Origin: JAAYZB01 sp937958685
GTDB lineage: Bacteria; Bacillota_I; Bacilli_A; Izemoplasmatales; Hujiaoplasmataceae
DNA: 64,000 nucleotides
Reading direction: 5' to 3'
Assembly: GCA_036824265.1 (NCBI GenBank)
Contig: DAITAL010000004.1
Span: 6,518 to 70,517, forward strand
Position numbers and translations under genes: made by a program. The notes beneath the pieces were generated by a model. It was not told where the DNA came from, searched no databases, and saw only the letters and a program-made list of their open reading frames with translations. Positions 15,036-23,946 of this stretch are shown here, in pieces. The first letter of the stretch is position 1; each line of letters starts with the position of its first letter.

Positions 15036-15455
15036 CTATTTTAGCCGACGGACAAACGCCTCGGCAAGCTGGAGGATGTTCCGGTCTTTTTGGTATGTCA
15101 GTTTGTCAAGCGCCTCCTCGTAATCGAACCATTTGACATTTTGGACCTCTTCCGCCTGGGGAACGATCTTCGCGGATTTCGGCTCACACAGGAAATAGAC
15201 GACTTCCTTGATAACCCAGCTTTTGGGTGAATAGGTGATGGTCTCCCGAAAGCCGGGGATGATTTTCACTTCCAGGTTCGTTTCTTCCTTAATTTCACGC
15301 GAAGCCGTGTCGACTTCCGTCTCTCCGGTTTCGACATGGCCTTTGGGAAACGACCAATGGCCGGAAAGCATGTGGACGAGAAGATATTGTCTGATCGTGT
15401 CGAAAGACCGGAAGACAACGCCGCCACAGGACTTTTCCGCAATCAGATTCATCAT
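15036..15455 (-). CDS. Nudix hydrolase, Ap4A-hydrolase-like
   Basis: 139 aa. A complete Nudix box GX5EX7REUXEEXGU-type motif is present (GHVETGETEVDTASREIKEE, residues about 39-58). The overall layout (AGGVVFR-like start, WSFPKGHVE) resembles bacterial diadenosine tetraphosphate hydrolases, though the substrate cannot be fixed from sequence. The ATG at 15455 lies 2 nt within the end of the pullulanase gene's stop region, with AAGGAGG upstream, so it is probably the second gene of that transcript. It stops 36 nt before the lysine-operon -35 box. Confidence 0.85.
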   Translation of the reverse strand: MMNLIAEKSCGGVVFRSFDTIRQYLLVHMLSGHWSFPKGHVETGETEVDTASREIKEETNLEVKIIPGFRETITYSPKSWVIKEVVYFLCEPKSAKIVPQAEEVQNVKWFDYEEALDKLTYQKDRNILQLAEAFVRRLK

Positions 15456-15456
15456 C

Positions 15457-18258
15457 TTACACTTTCCTCCTTCGCATATAGATAATCAACATAACCGCTC
15501 CGCCGACCGCGACCAATCCGGATGACGTCGCGATAATGATCGCCAAGGCCGGGCTTTGGTCCGGTAATGTCGCATCTTGATACAAGACGTAAGTCGCGTT
15601 GGGGGCCACGGTCAATCTGGCGCCACCTTCATGGGTCGATAAAGTCCCGGTTCCGGCTGCCTGCTCGTTGACAACGACGACCCAGCCGCCATTGCGAGGC
15701 AGTTTGAGTTTGACATTCGCGCTGTTGGCGTTGTGAATGACTAAAATTGTTTCATAATCGTCTTCGCTGGCATCGTTGGCGATCGTGAAAGCGATCACTC
15801 CCGAAGTCTTCTCATAGACGAAATCGATGTTGGCGATCACGTCGGCGGCGGTGTCCATGCGGAACGAGGGATGCGCTTTTCTAAGTTCGATCAATCCTTT
15901 ATAGTACTCATAAATCGCGCTTTGCGTCGCCAGCACCTTCTGATCCCAGCGGATCTGGTTGACGGCATCGACCGATTCATAGCTGTTGTGGTCGAAGCCG
16001 GTTTTCCCGACGAGAGGTTTGGAACGCATGATCTCGTCGCCGGCATGGAGGAACGCCACACCTTGGGAAGTCAACACAATTGCGTTAGCCTGCTTCATCA
16101 TTGCGGGAATCAAGTCCAGTTTTCCCCTTGATTCCAGCGTCTGATGCAATTTGTCATGAAGGGTGTTGTTGTCGTGGGCGGTGACATAGTTGATGGTTTT
16201 GTCGGGTGAGGTATGCCAAATCTTCTGGGCCGAAAGCATCGAGGGGGTAACGTCCGGATGCGCGACGCCGCCAACGATGCCGTAGCGGATCCGACTGACT
16301 TTAGCCGAAGAGAAGTCGCCTTGGATAAAGCCGCCCTCCTCGCGGGCGAACACGGATCCCTTGACGGCGTCGCGAAGATCGTCGTTGAAGGCTCCGACCG
16401 CCGGCATCTGGGCAAGGTTGGCCTTGCCGGCTTGGCTGGTGGAAGGCAGCGGTGAGGTGCCACCCATCCATGGTTCGCCATAGACCATGATCGTCGGATC
16501 GATGGCATGCAGGGCGGTGACAACCTGATTCATCGTTTCGATGTCATGGAGCGCCATCAGGTCGAACCTGAACCCGGAGAGATTGTATTCCGTGGCCCAA
16601 AATGTCACCGAATCGATCATGAACTTGCGCATCATCGCCCGTTCTGAAGCTGTTTCATTGCCGGTTCCCGAACCGTTGCTGAAAGCGCCTGAGGCCGTTT
16701 TGCGGTGATAGTATCCGGGAACGATCAGATTGAAAGAGGAATCGGCGGTCAGGCCGGTATGGTTGTAGACTACATCCATGTTGACGCGGATGCCGGCCTC
16801 GGTGAAGGCCATGACCATCTGCTTCATCTCCGCAATCCTGACAAAACCGTCATAGGGATCGGAAGAATATGCGCCTTCAAGCACGTTGAAATTCAGCGGC
16901 ATATACCCCCAGTTGAAAGCGTTGTAGTCCTCGTCGTCGAGTTTTGTCTCATCGACAACGCCAAAATCATAAAAAGGCAGGATTTGGAGATGGGTGATCC
17001 CCAAATCGACGAGATGGTCGAAACCCGTGGCGACTCCCTGATACATGGTTCCGGATTCCACAAGCCCCAGGAACCGGTTGCGGTTGGCCTCGGTTCCCAT
17101 CCAGCTCGAATGGCTGGTGAGATCGCGAACATGCAGTTCATAGATGATGGCATCGGTCGTATTGACCATGTTGTCAGGACGGTCGTCATAGACGAATCCC
17201 GCTGGATTGACCTGCGAAAAGTCGACAACAAGTCCGCGGATGCCGTTGATCCCTGAGCTTTTGGCGTAGGGATCGATCGTCTCAAACGTGTTGGAGCCGT
17301 TGGTTACCGAATAAGTGTAATACGTTCCGTGGAGGTTGCCGCTTTCTTCGGCATAGAACGTCCCTTTGACATCTTTCGTCATGTTGATGGTCTTGGTCGG
17401 CAAGTCGGTCCCGCCGTGCTTGGCGGGAGTCCCGGTATCATAGAGATTCAATACCACCTGTTCGCTGACAGGCGCCCATACCCGGAAGGTGGTTTTTGTC
17501 GCGCTTGGATAGGCACCCAGGTCGTCGCCGTCATATGCGAAGGCGGCCTCGAATTCTGTAGAATCATAGACGCCGTCAAAAGTGATGGTCGCCTGATTGA
17601 CGGACTCATCCCCGAAAACGCCCGTGATCACGTATTTTTTGCCAAAATCAATAGCGGTGGCAAGATCGACAATGCCCGTAAGACCGTCGATGCTCACTGT
17701 TCCCGCCAAGATGTCGTCATCCGCCTTGACAGTGATGTTGCTCGGAACCATTTCTTCAGTGGTTGCGAAATAGACAGTATCCAGATCCCGAAAATAGGCC
17801 GTTTTGAACTTGGGGTTCTTGTCGGGGCCGTCGGGATCGTTTAGGAAAGTGCCGATGCGGGCGTCACCCTCAACCAGATAGATATGGAAGATGCCGTCCG
17901 CCGTTGTCGCCGGCAACGCCTGCAGGCGGTCTGCATCGATGTCTTTCTCCAGCCAGTTGCCTCTGCGGACGATGAATCCGATTTTCGTGATGTCGGGAAA
18001 CTCTTCCTGGACATCGATTTTGGCTACCTTACCGCCAAAATTGTACTCGGCAGCCGTGGTGTCCTCTTCAAGTGAAACGCTGAAGCCCCCAAGGGGATCC
18101 GGTTCGCTTTGCCAAACCCAAATGTTCCAGTTGTCATAATCTCCCGCATAACGATAGTAATGGATATATATCTGATTGGTAGCGGTATCGGCGCTGATCA
18201 GTTGGAACATGGTGGTAGATAAGATGAATGTCATCAGAATCAGAATGAGTTTTTTCAT
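15457..18258 (-). CDS. pulA: Type I pullulanase, secreted and membrane-anchored
   Basis: 933-aa GH13 debranching enzyme cutting alpha-1,6 bonds of pullulan and starch. Order: signal peptide (1-23); starch-binding CBM41-like domain with YDNWNIWVWQ (about 30-145); a further beta domain (150-240); CBM48-like module (TTFRVWAPVSEQVVLNLYD, about 255-345); catalytic barrel from 370. The pullulanase signature is present as YNAFNWGYMPLNFNV. Catalytic residues are D566 (GFRFDLMAL), E595 (VYGEPW) and D696 (VTAHDNN). The C-terminus has one membrane helix (ALAIIIATSSGLVAVGGAVM) then MRRRKV, so the enzyme is held on the outer face of the cytoplasmic membrane. Start ATG 18258 with AGAGGAGG; divergent from malE. 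Confidence 0.95.
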   Translation of the reverse strand: MKKLILILMTFILSTTMFQLISADTATNQIYIHYYRYAGDYDNWNIWVWQSEPDPLGGFSVSLEEDTTAAEYNFGGKVAKIDVQEEFPDITKIGFIVRRGNWLEKDIDADRLQALPATTADGIFHIYLVEGDARIGTFLNDPDGPDKNPKFKTAYFRDLDTVYFATTEEMVPSNITVKADDDILAGTVSIDGLTGIVDLATAIDFGKKYVITGVFGDESVNQATITFDGVYDSTEFEAAFAYDGDDLGAYPSATKTTFRVWAPVSEQVVLNLYDTGTPAKHGGTDLPTKTINMTKDVKGTFYAEESGNLHGTYYTYSVTNGSNTFETIDPYAKSSGINGIRGLVVDFSQVNPAGFVYDDRPDNMVNTTDAIIYELHVRDLTSHSSWMGTEANRNRFLGLVESGTMYQGVATGFDHLVDLGITHLQILPFYDFGVVDETKLDDEDYNAFNWGYMPLNFNVLEGAYSSDPYDGFVRIAEMKQMVMAFTEAGIRVNMDVVYNHTGLTADSSFNLIVPGYYHRKTASGAFSNGSGTGNETASERAMMRKFMIDSVTFWATEYNLSGFRFDLMALHDIETMNQVVTALHAIDPTIMVYGEPWMGGTSPLPSTSQAGKANLAQMPAVGAFNDDLRDAVKGSVFAREEGGFIQGDFSSAKVSRIRYGIVGGVAHPDVTPSMLSAQKIWHTSPDKTINYVTAHDNNTLHDKLHQTLESRGKLDLIPAMMKQANAIVLTSQGVAFLHAGDEIMRSKPLVGKTGFDHNSYESVDAVNQIRWDQKVLATQSAIYEYYKGLIELRKAHPSFRMDTAADVIANIDFVYEKTSGVIAFTIANDASEDDYETILVIHNANSANVKLKLPRNGGWVVVVNEQAAGTGTLSTHEGGARLTVAPNATYVLYQDATLPDQSPALAIIIATSSGLVAVGGAVMLIIYMRRRKV

Positions 18259-18283
18259 GTGTGCCTCCTCTGTCTATGTGTTG

Positions 18284-18313
18284 ATTATAACATAACGGAA
18301 ACCTGATAAACAA
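18284..18313 (-). promoter_or_regulatory. Pullulanase promoter
   Basis: Minus strand: -35 TTGTTT (18313-18308), 18-nt spacer, -10 TATAAT (18289-18284), 26 nt before the start codon. Confidence 0.6.
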
Positions 18314-18357
18314 GACGATGGTCAATACAAAACCAAGACAAAAAGACGATTCAAAGA

Positions 18358-18371
18358 TGTAATCGGTAACA
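18358..18371. promoter_or_regulatory. cre/LacI-family operator 1 in the mal-pul intergenic region
   Basis: TGTAATCGGTAACA fits TGWAANCGNTNWCA at every specified base and is near-palindromic around the central CG. It lies 45 bp upstream of the pullulanase -35 and about 45 bp upstream of the malE -35. Confidence 0.55.
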
Positions 18372-18388
18372 CATTCCCAAACAAACGC

Positions 18389-18402
18389 CGAACCCGGTTA
18401 CA
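18389..18402. promoter_or_regulatory. cre/LacI-family operator 2 in the mal-pul intergenic region
   Basis: CGAACCCGGTTACA shares the right half-site with operator 1 (12 of 14 positions fit the cre pattern). Its centre is 31 bp from that of operator 1, close to three helical turns, so one tetramer or two dimers could bind the same DNA face. A MalR-type LacI regulator is an alternative to CcpA. Confidence 0.45.
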
Positions 18403-18415
18403 TTATTGTAAGCCC

Positions 18416-18444
18416 TTGTATTCACCAACCCCAAATGGTAAAAT
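18416..18444 (+). promoter_or_regulatory. malE operon promoter
   Basis: -35 TTGTAT (18416-18421), 17-nt spacer, -10 TAAAAT (18439-18444), preceded by TGG as an extended -10. Confidence 0.65.
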
Positions 18445-18482
18445 GAAAGCGATATCAACAATAATCTTTAAGGAGAGAGAAT

Positions 18483-19817
18483 ATGAAAAAACTTCTTTTG
18501 TCACTTGTATTGCTGATAGGCTTCGTTTCGGTTCTATCCGGATGCGGCGACGGCAATGCACTGGTTATTTGGGTTGGATCGGAATCTGTCGATTTCTATC
18601 AAGAAAAAATGGATGACTATGTTGCCAACTATAATTTGGCTCATGAAGAAAAATTCCCTTACAAAGTCAAAGTCAAAGGCGTCGATACCGGTACTGCCGC
18701 GGCCACGTTCCTCGACGACACCGATGCCGGTGCCGACATCTTTACCGTTGCCCACGACAATCTCGGCAAACTGATCACGGGCGCCAGTGCCATTGCGCCT
18801 GTCACCGACCCCTTGTTGCTTGCGCAAATCGAGGCCGATAATCCCGACGCCTTCCTTGATGTTATCAAAGGCCAGGTGGGCGGTGTCACCTACACGTTCG
18901 GTGTTCCATATATCGCTCAAAGCCTTGTGTTGTATTATAACAAGGATTACATCACTCAAACTCAAGTCCAAACATGGGAGGGCATCCTTGAGGCCGCCGT
19001 CGCAGCCAACAAACAAGCCTTGTCGTTGGCGGGAGCGGACGGTTTCAATAACTCGTTCCTGTTGCTGGCGATGAATGCGGATACGAAAGCCACGTCGCTC
19101 AGGCTCTATGCCAACGGCGTTCAGGAAGACTGCTACGCCACCGGCGATGATTTGATAGCGATTTTTAAGTGGGGCCAGAGATTCTTCACGCATCCCAACG
19201 GAGGCAAGGCTCCGACCGATTCAGGTTGGGAGATCGAACTAAAGAATGAAGTGTCGCTATCGGTTATCAGCGGATCTTGGGATTTCAGCGCCGCGCAAGC
19301 GGCTCTTGGAACCAAACTTGCGGTTGCGTCTTTGCCAACGTTCACGCTGACGGCTGAAGATGCCTATGGCACCGCTACGGAGGGAACCGTGATGCAATCC
19401 GGTTCCTTCACCGACACAAAGATGTTCGTGATGAAGAAAAATAGCGCCAAGGCTGATTATCTGCAAGGCATCCTCCTTTACCTTTCCAGCAAGGAAATCC
19501 AGGAAGAATCATTCGAGCAATGCGCTAATCTTCCCGCATACAAGAACGCCGTTGAAGAGTTCGAGGCTTTCGGAGCGGTCGACACCCTGGCCGGGCAACT
19601 GGCCTTGGCGCAAGTCGAGATGTTCTCCAACGGTATTCCTCAGCCGTTCGGATTTGCCAGCAGATACAACACCTACTATTATTCCAAAGGCACTCCGGAT
19701 ATGATCATGGATGTCTTAAGAAACAAAGATGGGGCTTTTGGCACCCACGCGGCCATCAAGGCTCAATTCGAAATAATCGAGGTCATCTGGAAAACGGGCA
19801 TTCGCCCCACAGCATAA
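18483..19817 (+). CDS. malE: Maltodextrin ABC transporter substrate-binding lipoprotein
   Basis: 444-aa solute-binding protein of the extracellular type 1 (MalE) family. Lipoprotein signal with lipobox LSGC (Cys about 21), so anchored on the outer face of the membrane. The mature part starts NALVIWVGSE, and YNKDYIT and FGVPYIAQSLVLYYNK match maltose/maltodextrin binders. Start ATG 18483 with AAGGAGAG. It is followed 42 nt later by malF, and the malE-F-G plus GH13 order supports maltodextrin as substrate. The shared ATPase (MsmX/MalK type) is not in the window. Confidence 0.92.
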   Translation: MKKLLLSLVLLIGFVSVLSGCGDGNALVIWVGSESVDFYQEKMDDYVANYNLAHEEKFPYKVKVKGVDTGTAAATFLDDTDAGADIFTVAHDNLGKLITGASAIAPVTDPLLLAQIEADNPDAFLDVIKGQVGGVTYTFGVPYIAQSLVLYYNKDYITQTQVQTWEGILEAAVAANKQALSLAGADGFNNSFLLLAMNADTKATSLRLYANGVQEDCYATGDDLIAIFKWGQRFFTHPNGGKAPTDSGWEIELKNEVSLSVISGSWDFSAAQAALGTKLAVASLPTFTLTAEDAYGTATEGTVMQSGSFTDTKMFVMKKNSAKADYLQGILLYLSSKEIQEESFEQCANLPAYKNAVEEFEAFGAVDTLAGQLALAQVEMFSNGIPQPFGFASRYNTYYYSKGTPDMIMDVLRNKDGAFGTHAAIKAQFEIIEVIWKTGIRPTA

Positions 19818-19859
19818 TCATCGGGCTTCTTTGAATACCCCAACGGTAAAGGAGACCAT

Positions 19860-21302
19860 ATGCAGGAAAACAATAATGCGCAAATGAAGCGCGGGGTTCC
19901 CCGCTTCTTGCTTTCATTGGCCAAGCCTTTCGTGAATCTGGGTCTCGGAATCGCGAAACGAACCAAAGCGTTCATCGGACGATTCCAAGACGGCGGCATT
20001 GGCACCAAAGTGTCGCACCTGATCATGGGTTTTGGCAACTTCTACCACAAACAGATCATCAAGGGCTTGTTGTATTTTCTGATTCAGGTCGGCTTCCTGC
20101 TATTGATGATCCTCTCCCCGGAAGTCAACGGCACGCCGCTCGGTTTCAAGTCGATTCCCAATCTGATCACTTTGGGCACCGAGCCCGGAGACATCTTCAC
20201 CCCGACCGACAACTCGATGCTGATGCTGCTCTTCGGCGTTGTGATTTTCGGAATCATTTCCATCTTCCTGTTTGCCTATTTTTCTAATATCAAGAGCGCC
20301 TATAAGGTGGATCTTGATATCCGGAGCGGAAAGCGGCCGTCATCATTCAAAGAGGATCTCCAGGATCTTCTCGACGGCCGGTTCCATATCGCGATGCTCA
20401 CGCCGGCAATCATCGGGATCATCACCTTCACGGTGTTGCCGACGCTCTTCATGATCTTGATTGCCTTCACGAATTTCGACTCTGCCCATCCGGCCGGACA
20501 AGTTTTGTTCGAGTGGGTCGGTTTTAAGAATTTCGGGGATATTTTCGGCGGCGTCGGCGAGATTTCCGCCCGTTTCTGGTCGGTGCTCTCCTGGACCTTG
20601 ATTTGGGCGTTTTTCGCTACTTCCACCTGCTATATCGGGGGCATCATGCTGGCGCTTCTCATAAACAAGAAGACGATCAAGGGCAAGAAGCTGTGGCGGA
20701 CGATATTCGTGTTGACGATCGCCCTCCCGCAATTCATCTCGCTGCTTGCCGTGAGAAACCTGCTGTCTGAATACGGACCGCTCAATTCTTTCTTGGTCAA
20801 CGTCGGCCTGCTCGAACAACCGATCCAATTCCTGGCCAACGCCAACGATCCTTGGACCGCTAGGGTCACGATCATCATCATCAACATTTGGATCGGCGTT
20901 CCCTATACGATGCTGATGACAAGCGGGATTTTGATGAACGTTCCCCAGGACCTTTACGAGGCCGCCCAGATCGATGGCGCCAACAAACGGCAGTCGTTTT
21001 TCCACATCACGGTGCCTTACATCCTTTTCGTCACCGCGCCGTATCTGATCACATCCTTCATCGGCAACATCACGAGTTTCAATGTCATCTATCTGCTCAC
21101 GGGCGGAGCCCCCACCGTCTCGGGATACACGGCCGGCTCCACCGATCTCTTGGTGACCTGGCTCTATAAACTGACAATCGATCAAAGCGAGTATAACATC
21201 GGTTCCGTGGTCGCGATCATGACCTTCATCATCACGGCAACCGCGACGCTCCTCACCTACAGACGCACGAAAACCTATAAAGAGGAGGACGCTTTCCAAT
21301 GA
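19860..21302 (+). CDS. malF: Maltodextrin ABC transporter permease MalF
   Basis: 480-aa inner-membrane permease. A long N-terminal part (about 1-175) has two extra membrane segments, as in MalF-type subunits of Firmicutes, followed by six core helices. The ATPase-contact EAA loop is DLYEAAQIDGANKRQSFFHI (about residue 365), with the family G three residues after D. Start ATG 19860 behind AAGGAG. Its TGA overlaps the malG start, so the two permeases are made together. Confidence 0.93.
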   Translation: MQENNNAQMKRGVPRFLLSLAKPFVNLGLGIAKRTKAFIGRFQDGGIGTKVSHLIMGFGNFYHKQIIKGLLYFLIQVGFLLLMILSPEVNGTPLGFKSIPNLITLGTEPGDIFTPTDNSMLMLLFGVVIFGIISIFLFAYFSNIKSAYKVDLDIRSGKRPSSFKEDLQDLLDGRFHIAMLTPAIIGIITFTVLPTLFMILIAFTNFDSAHPAGQVLFEWVGFKNFGDIFGGVGEISARFWSVLSWTLIWAFFATSTCYIGGIMLALLINKKTIKGKKLWRTIFVLTIALPQFISLLAVRNLLSEYGPLNSFLVNVGLLEQPIQFLANANDPWTARVTIIIINIWIGVPYTMLMTSGILMNVPQDLYEAAQIDGANKRQSFFHITVPYILFVTAPYLITSFIGNITSFNVIYLLTGGAPTVSGYTAGSTDLLVTWLYKLTIDQSEYNIGSVVAIMTFIITATATLLTYRRTKTYKEEDAFQ

Positions 21303-22207
21303 TGCAGACATCGACCGGCGCTCCCGTCGCCAAGCAATTCCGTAGTGTCAAGGCGATGGAAAGAACCTCTTCGATTCTTTCCTACATCGTCATCATCGCG
21401 TTGTCTTTGATTTGGCTTTATCCGATCGTCTGGATCCTGCTCAATTCATTCCGCACGGAGTACAACGACCAAAACCAGTTGGTCGGCATCGTCGTCTCGC
21501 ATTATTTTCCGAAGCAGATTGGCTTTGAGAATTTCCGTCGACTGTTTTTACAGACCGAATTCCCCAAGTGGTTCCTCAACACTTTGTTTGTCTCTTCAAT
21601 CTCGTTCATCATTTCCACGTTGCTCACCCTTTGTGTCGCCTATGTCATGAGTAAATTGCGTTTCTCGTTCCGCAAAAAGTTCCTCAATCTCGCCATCATT
21701 CTCGGGCTTTTCCCCGGATTCATGTCGATGATCGCGATCTACTACATCCTCAAGGCACTGGGGCTCACGCAGACGCTCTTTGCCTTGATTCTCGTCTATT
21801 CAGCGGGGGCCGGGCTTGGTTTCTATGTTGCCAAGGGCTTCTTTGACATCATCCCCAATTCCTTGATCGAATCCGCCAGGCTCGACGGCGCGACGAATGC
21901 GAGGATCTTTCGCAGCATCATCCTGCCGATTTCGAAACCGATCATCATATACACGGCCTTGTTGGCCTTCACGGGCCCATGGATGGACTTCATCTTCGCC
22001 CGCGTCATCCTCGGCGAGACCAACACCCATCTCCATACGGTTGCGGTCGGTCTTTATTACATGCGTTACGGTGAACGAGTCGATTCCAACAACTTCACTG
22101 TTTTTGCGGCTGGCTGCGTCTGTGTTGCCATCCCGATCGTGACGTTGTTCCTGGCGATGCAGAAATACTACATCGAGGGCGTTACAGCGGGATCGGTCAA
22201 AGGATAA
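21299..22207 (+). CDS. malG: Maltodextrin ABC transporter permease MalG
   Basis: 302-aa second permease subunit with six predicted membrane helices. The EAA loop is NSLIESARLDGATNARIF (about residue 190). The ATG at 21299 overlaps the malF stop (ATGATG; the first ATG is assumed). The C-terminal MQKYYIEGVTAGSVKG is the typical end of MalG proteins. It forms the channel with MalF; 27 nt before the GH13 lipoprotein gene. Confidence 0.94.
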   Translation: MMQTSTGAPVAKQFRSVKAMERTSSILSYIVIIALSLIWLYPIVWILLNSFRTEYNDQNQLVGIVVSHYFPKQIGFENFRRLFLQTEFPKWFLNTLFVSSISFIISTLLTLCVAYVMSKLRFSFRKKFLNLAIILGLFPGFMSMIAIYYILKALGLTQTLFALILVYSAGAGLGFYVAKGFFDIIPNSLIESARLDGATNARIFRSIILPISKPIIIYTALLAFTGPWMDFIFARVILGETNTHLHTVAVGLYYMRYGERVDSNNFTVFAAGCVCVAIPIVTLFLAMQKYYIEGVTAGSVKG

Positions 22208-22234
22208 CAATCTCATCTTGAAAGCGGTGAACCG

Positions 22235-23833
22235 ATGCGAAAAATCATGCTTCCCATTTTGGGTTTTTTGGTTGCTTGCGGTCTATGTGCCTGCAACACC
22301 ATGCCCAAAGAACACGTCGTCACCGACGCTAAACTGATGACAGAAATCATTGATGACAACAATCGCGTTTATTATGAAGTGTTTGTTCACGCCTTTTCGG
22401 ATAGCGACAAGGACGGCATTGGCGACCTCAGAGGTTTGATCGACAGGCTCGATTACCTCAACGACGGCGATCCTAATTCCGGAAAGAGTCTCGGGGTCCA
22501 GGGTCTTTGGCTGATGCCGATCATGCCATCGCCGAGCTATCACAAATATGATGTCAAGGATTACAAGGACATCGATCCGGCATACGGCACGCTCGCCGAT
22601 TTTGCCGATCTGATCGCCGCTTGCGACGAGCGCGGCATCGATGTGATCATCGACCTGGTCTTGAATCACACCTCGAACGCACACCCCTGGTTCACCGCGG
22701 CCCGGCGTGCGATGCGCGATGGCGATACCGAAAGCAAGTATCTCGATTACTACACGCTGGTGACATCTTCCGAAAAGGAATCCGGAAAAACCTATCACAC
22801 ATTCTATGGCGATTACTTTTATGAGGGCAATTTCTCCGGAACCATGCCCGAACTCAACCTTGACAACGCCGATGTCCGTGAGGAAATCATCGATATCGTC
22901 ACTTTTTGGTATGGCCTTGGCGTCAAGGGGTTTCGTCTGGACGCGATCAAATATGCCTATCTTGGCGAAGAGTCCCGCAATGTCGAGTTTTGGAATTGGT
23001 TTGCGGCAGAATGCCGGAAAATCCTCCCCGACACCTACATTGTCGGCGAGGTTTGGAGCGGCGATTCCCTGATTGCGCCATACTATGAGTGTTTCAGCAA
23101 CTTCGACTTCGGAATGTCACAATCGATGGGCGCAATCGCTGTGACCGCCAACGGCATGGATTCCGTCAATTGGTATGTCGCCTATCTCAATTCCTACCGA
23201 AACCTCATCGCAAGCATCAATCCCGACGCGATCCTCACGCCATTCATCTCGAATCACGACATGAACCGCGCCGCTGGATACTTGAGTGTCGCCGATTACC
23301 GGATGCACATGGCTACCAATCTCTATTTATGGACGTTTGGCACTCCGTTTCTTTATTATGGCGAGGAAATCGGGATGAAAGGCATTCGCGGCACGGAACA
23401 GACCGACGCCAACCGGCGCTTGGCAATGCTGTGGGGCGATCGGGACAAAGTGGCGGATCCCCCGGGTGCCACCTACAACCCCAAGAATCAGACCAATGGC
23501 ACCGTCAAGAGCCAAATCGGGGATGCCGACAGCCTTTACAACCATTACAAGAAAGTCATCATGCTGCGGAACGCCAATCCGGAAATCGCCCGCGGCGCCT
23601 ATACGCCTTTAAACTTCCCCGATCATGAATATTTCGGCGGTTTCCTCTCGACTTGGCAAGACGCCACTGTCGGCGTCTTCCACAATACCGGTCTTTCTGA
23701 GGTGACGATCGATCTATCCCAGTACTCGAGTTACCAATTTACGCAAATCAGGGGTTGGGCCGGCAAGGGCAGCTCCCAGTTGGAAGGCCAGATTCTCACC
23801 TTGTCCGGGCTTACCAGTGTGATCCTCGGGTGA
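22235..23833 (+). CDS. GH13 alpha-amylase/alpha-glucosidase lipoprotein
   Basis: 532-aa surface lipoprotein (signal peptide with lipobox LCAC, Cys 20) of glycoside hydrolase family 13. All catalytic regions are present: DVIIDLVLNHTS (region I), GFRLDAIKYAY with the nucleophile Asp (II), YIVGEVW with the acid/base Glu (III), and FISNHDMNR (IV). It probably trims starch or long dextrins at the cell surface for the MalEFG transporter encoded just upstream. The exact specificity (alpha-amylase, neopullulanase or glucosidase) is not clear. Start ATG 22235; last gene of the operon before a new promoter at 23877. Confidence 0.92.
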   Translation: MRKIMLPILGFLVACGLCACNTMPKEHVVTDAKLMTEIIDDNNRVYYEVFVHAFSDSDKDGIGDLRGLIDRLDYLNDGDPNSGKSLGVQGLWLMPIMPSPSYHKYDVKDYKDIDPAYGTLADFADLIAACDERGIDVIIDLVLNHTSNAHPWFTAARRAMRDGDTESKYLDYYTLVTSSEKESGKTYHTFYGDYFYEGNFSGTMPELNLDNADVREEIIDIVTFWYGLGVKGFRLDAIKYAYLGEESRNVEFWNWFAAECRKILPDTYIVGEVWSGDSLIAPYYECFSNFDFGMSQSMGAIAVTANGMDSVNWYVAYLNSYRNLIASINPDAILTPFISNHDMNRAAGYLSVADYRMHMATNLYLWTFGTPFLYYGEEIGMKGIRGTEQTDANRRLAMLWGDRDKVADPPGATYNPKNQTNGTVKSQIGDADSLYNHYKKVIMLRNANPEIARGAYTPLNFPDHEYFGGFLSTWQDATVGVFHNTGLSEVTIDLSQYSSYQFTQIRGWAGKGSSQLEGQILTLSGLTSVILG

Positions 23834-23876
23834 TGATGCAAGCGGTTTCATATTTTGCATTGCTTTTGGGGGTTTG

Positions 23877-23905
23877 TTGACACTCACAATGCGTAGTGAT
23901 AGAAT
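23877..23905 (+). promoter_or_regulatory. Promoter of the small lipoprotein gene
   Basis: Consensus -35 TTGACA (23877-23882), 17-nt spacer, -10 TAGAAT (23900-23905), 41 nt before the start codon. Confidence 0.75.
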
Positions 23906-23946
23906 AAAAGGTAGATTTCATTATAAATAAAGAAAAGGAGAAGTGT

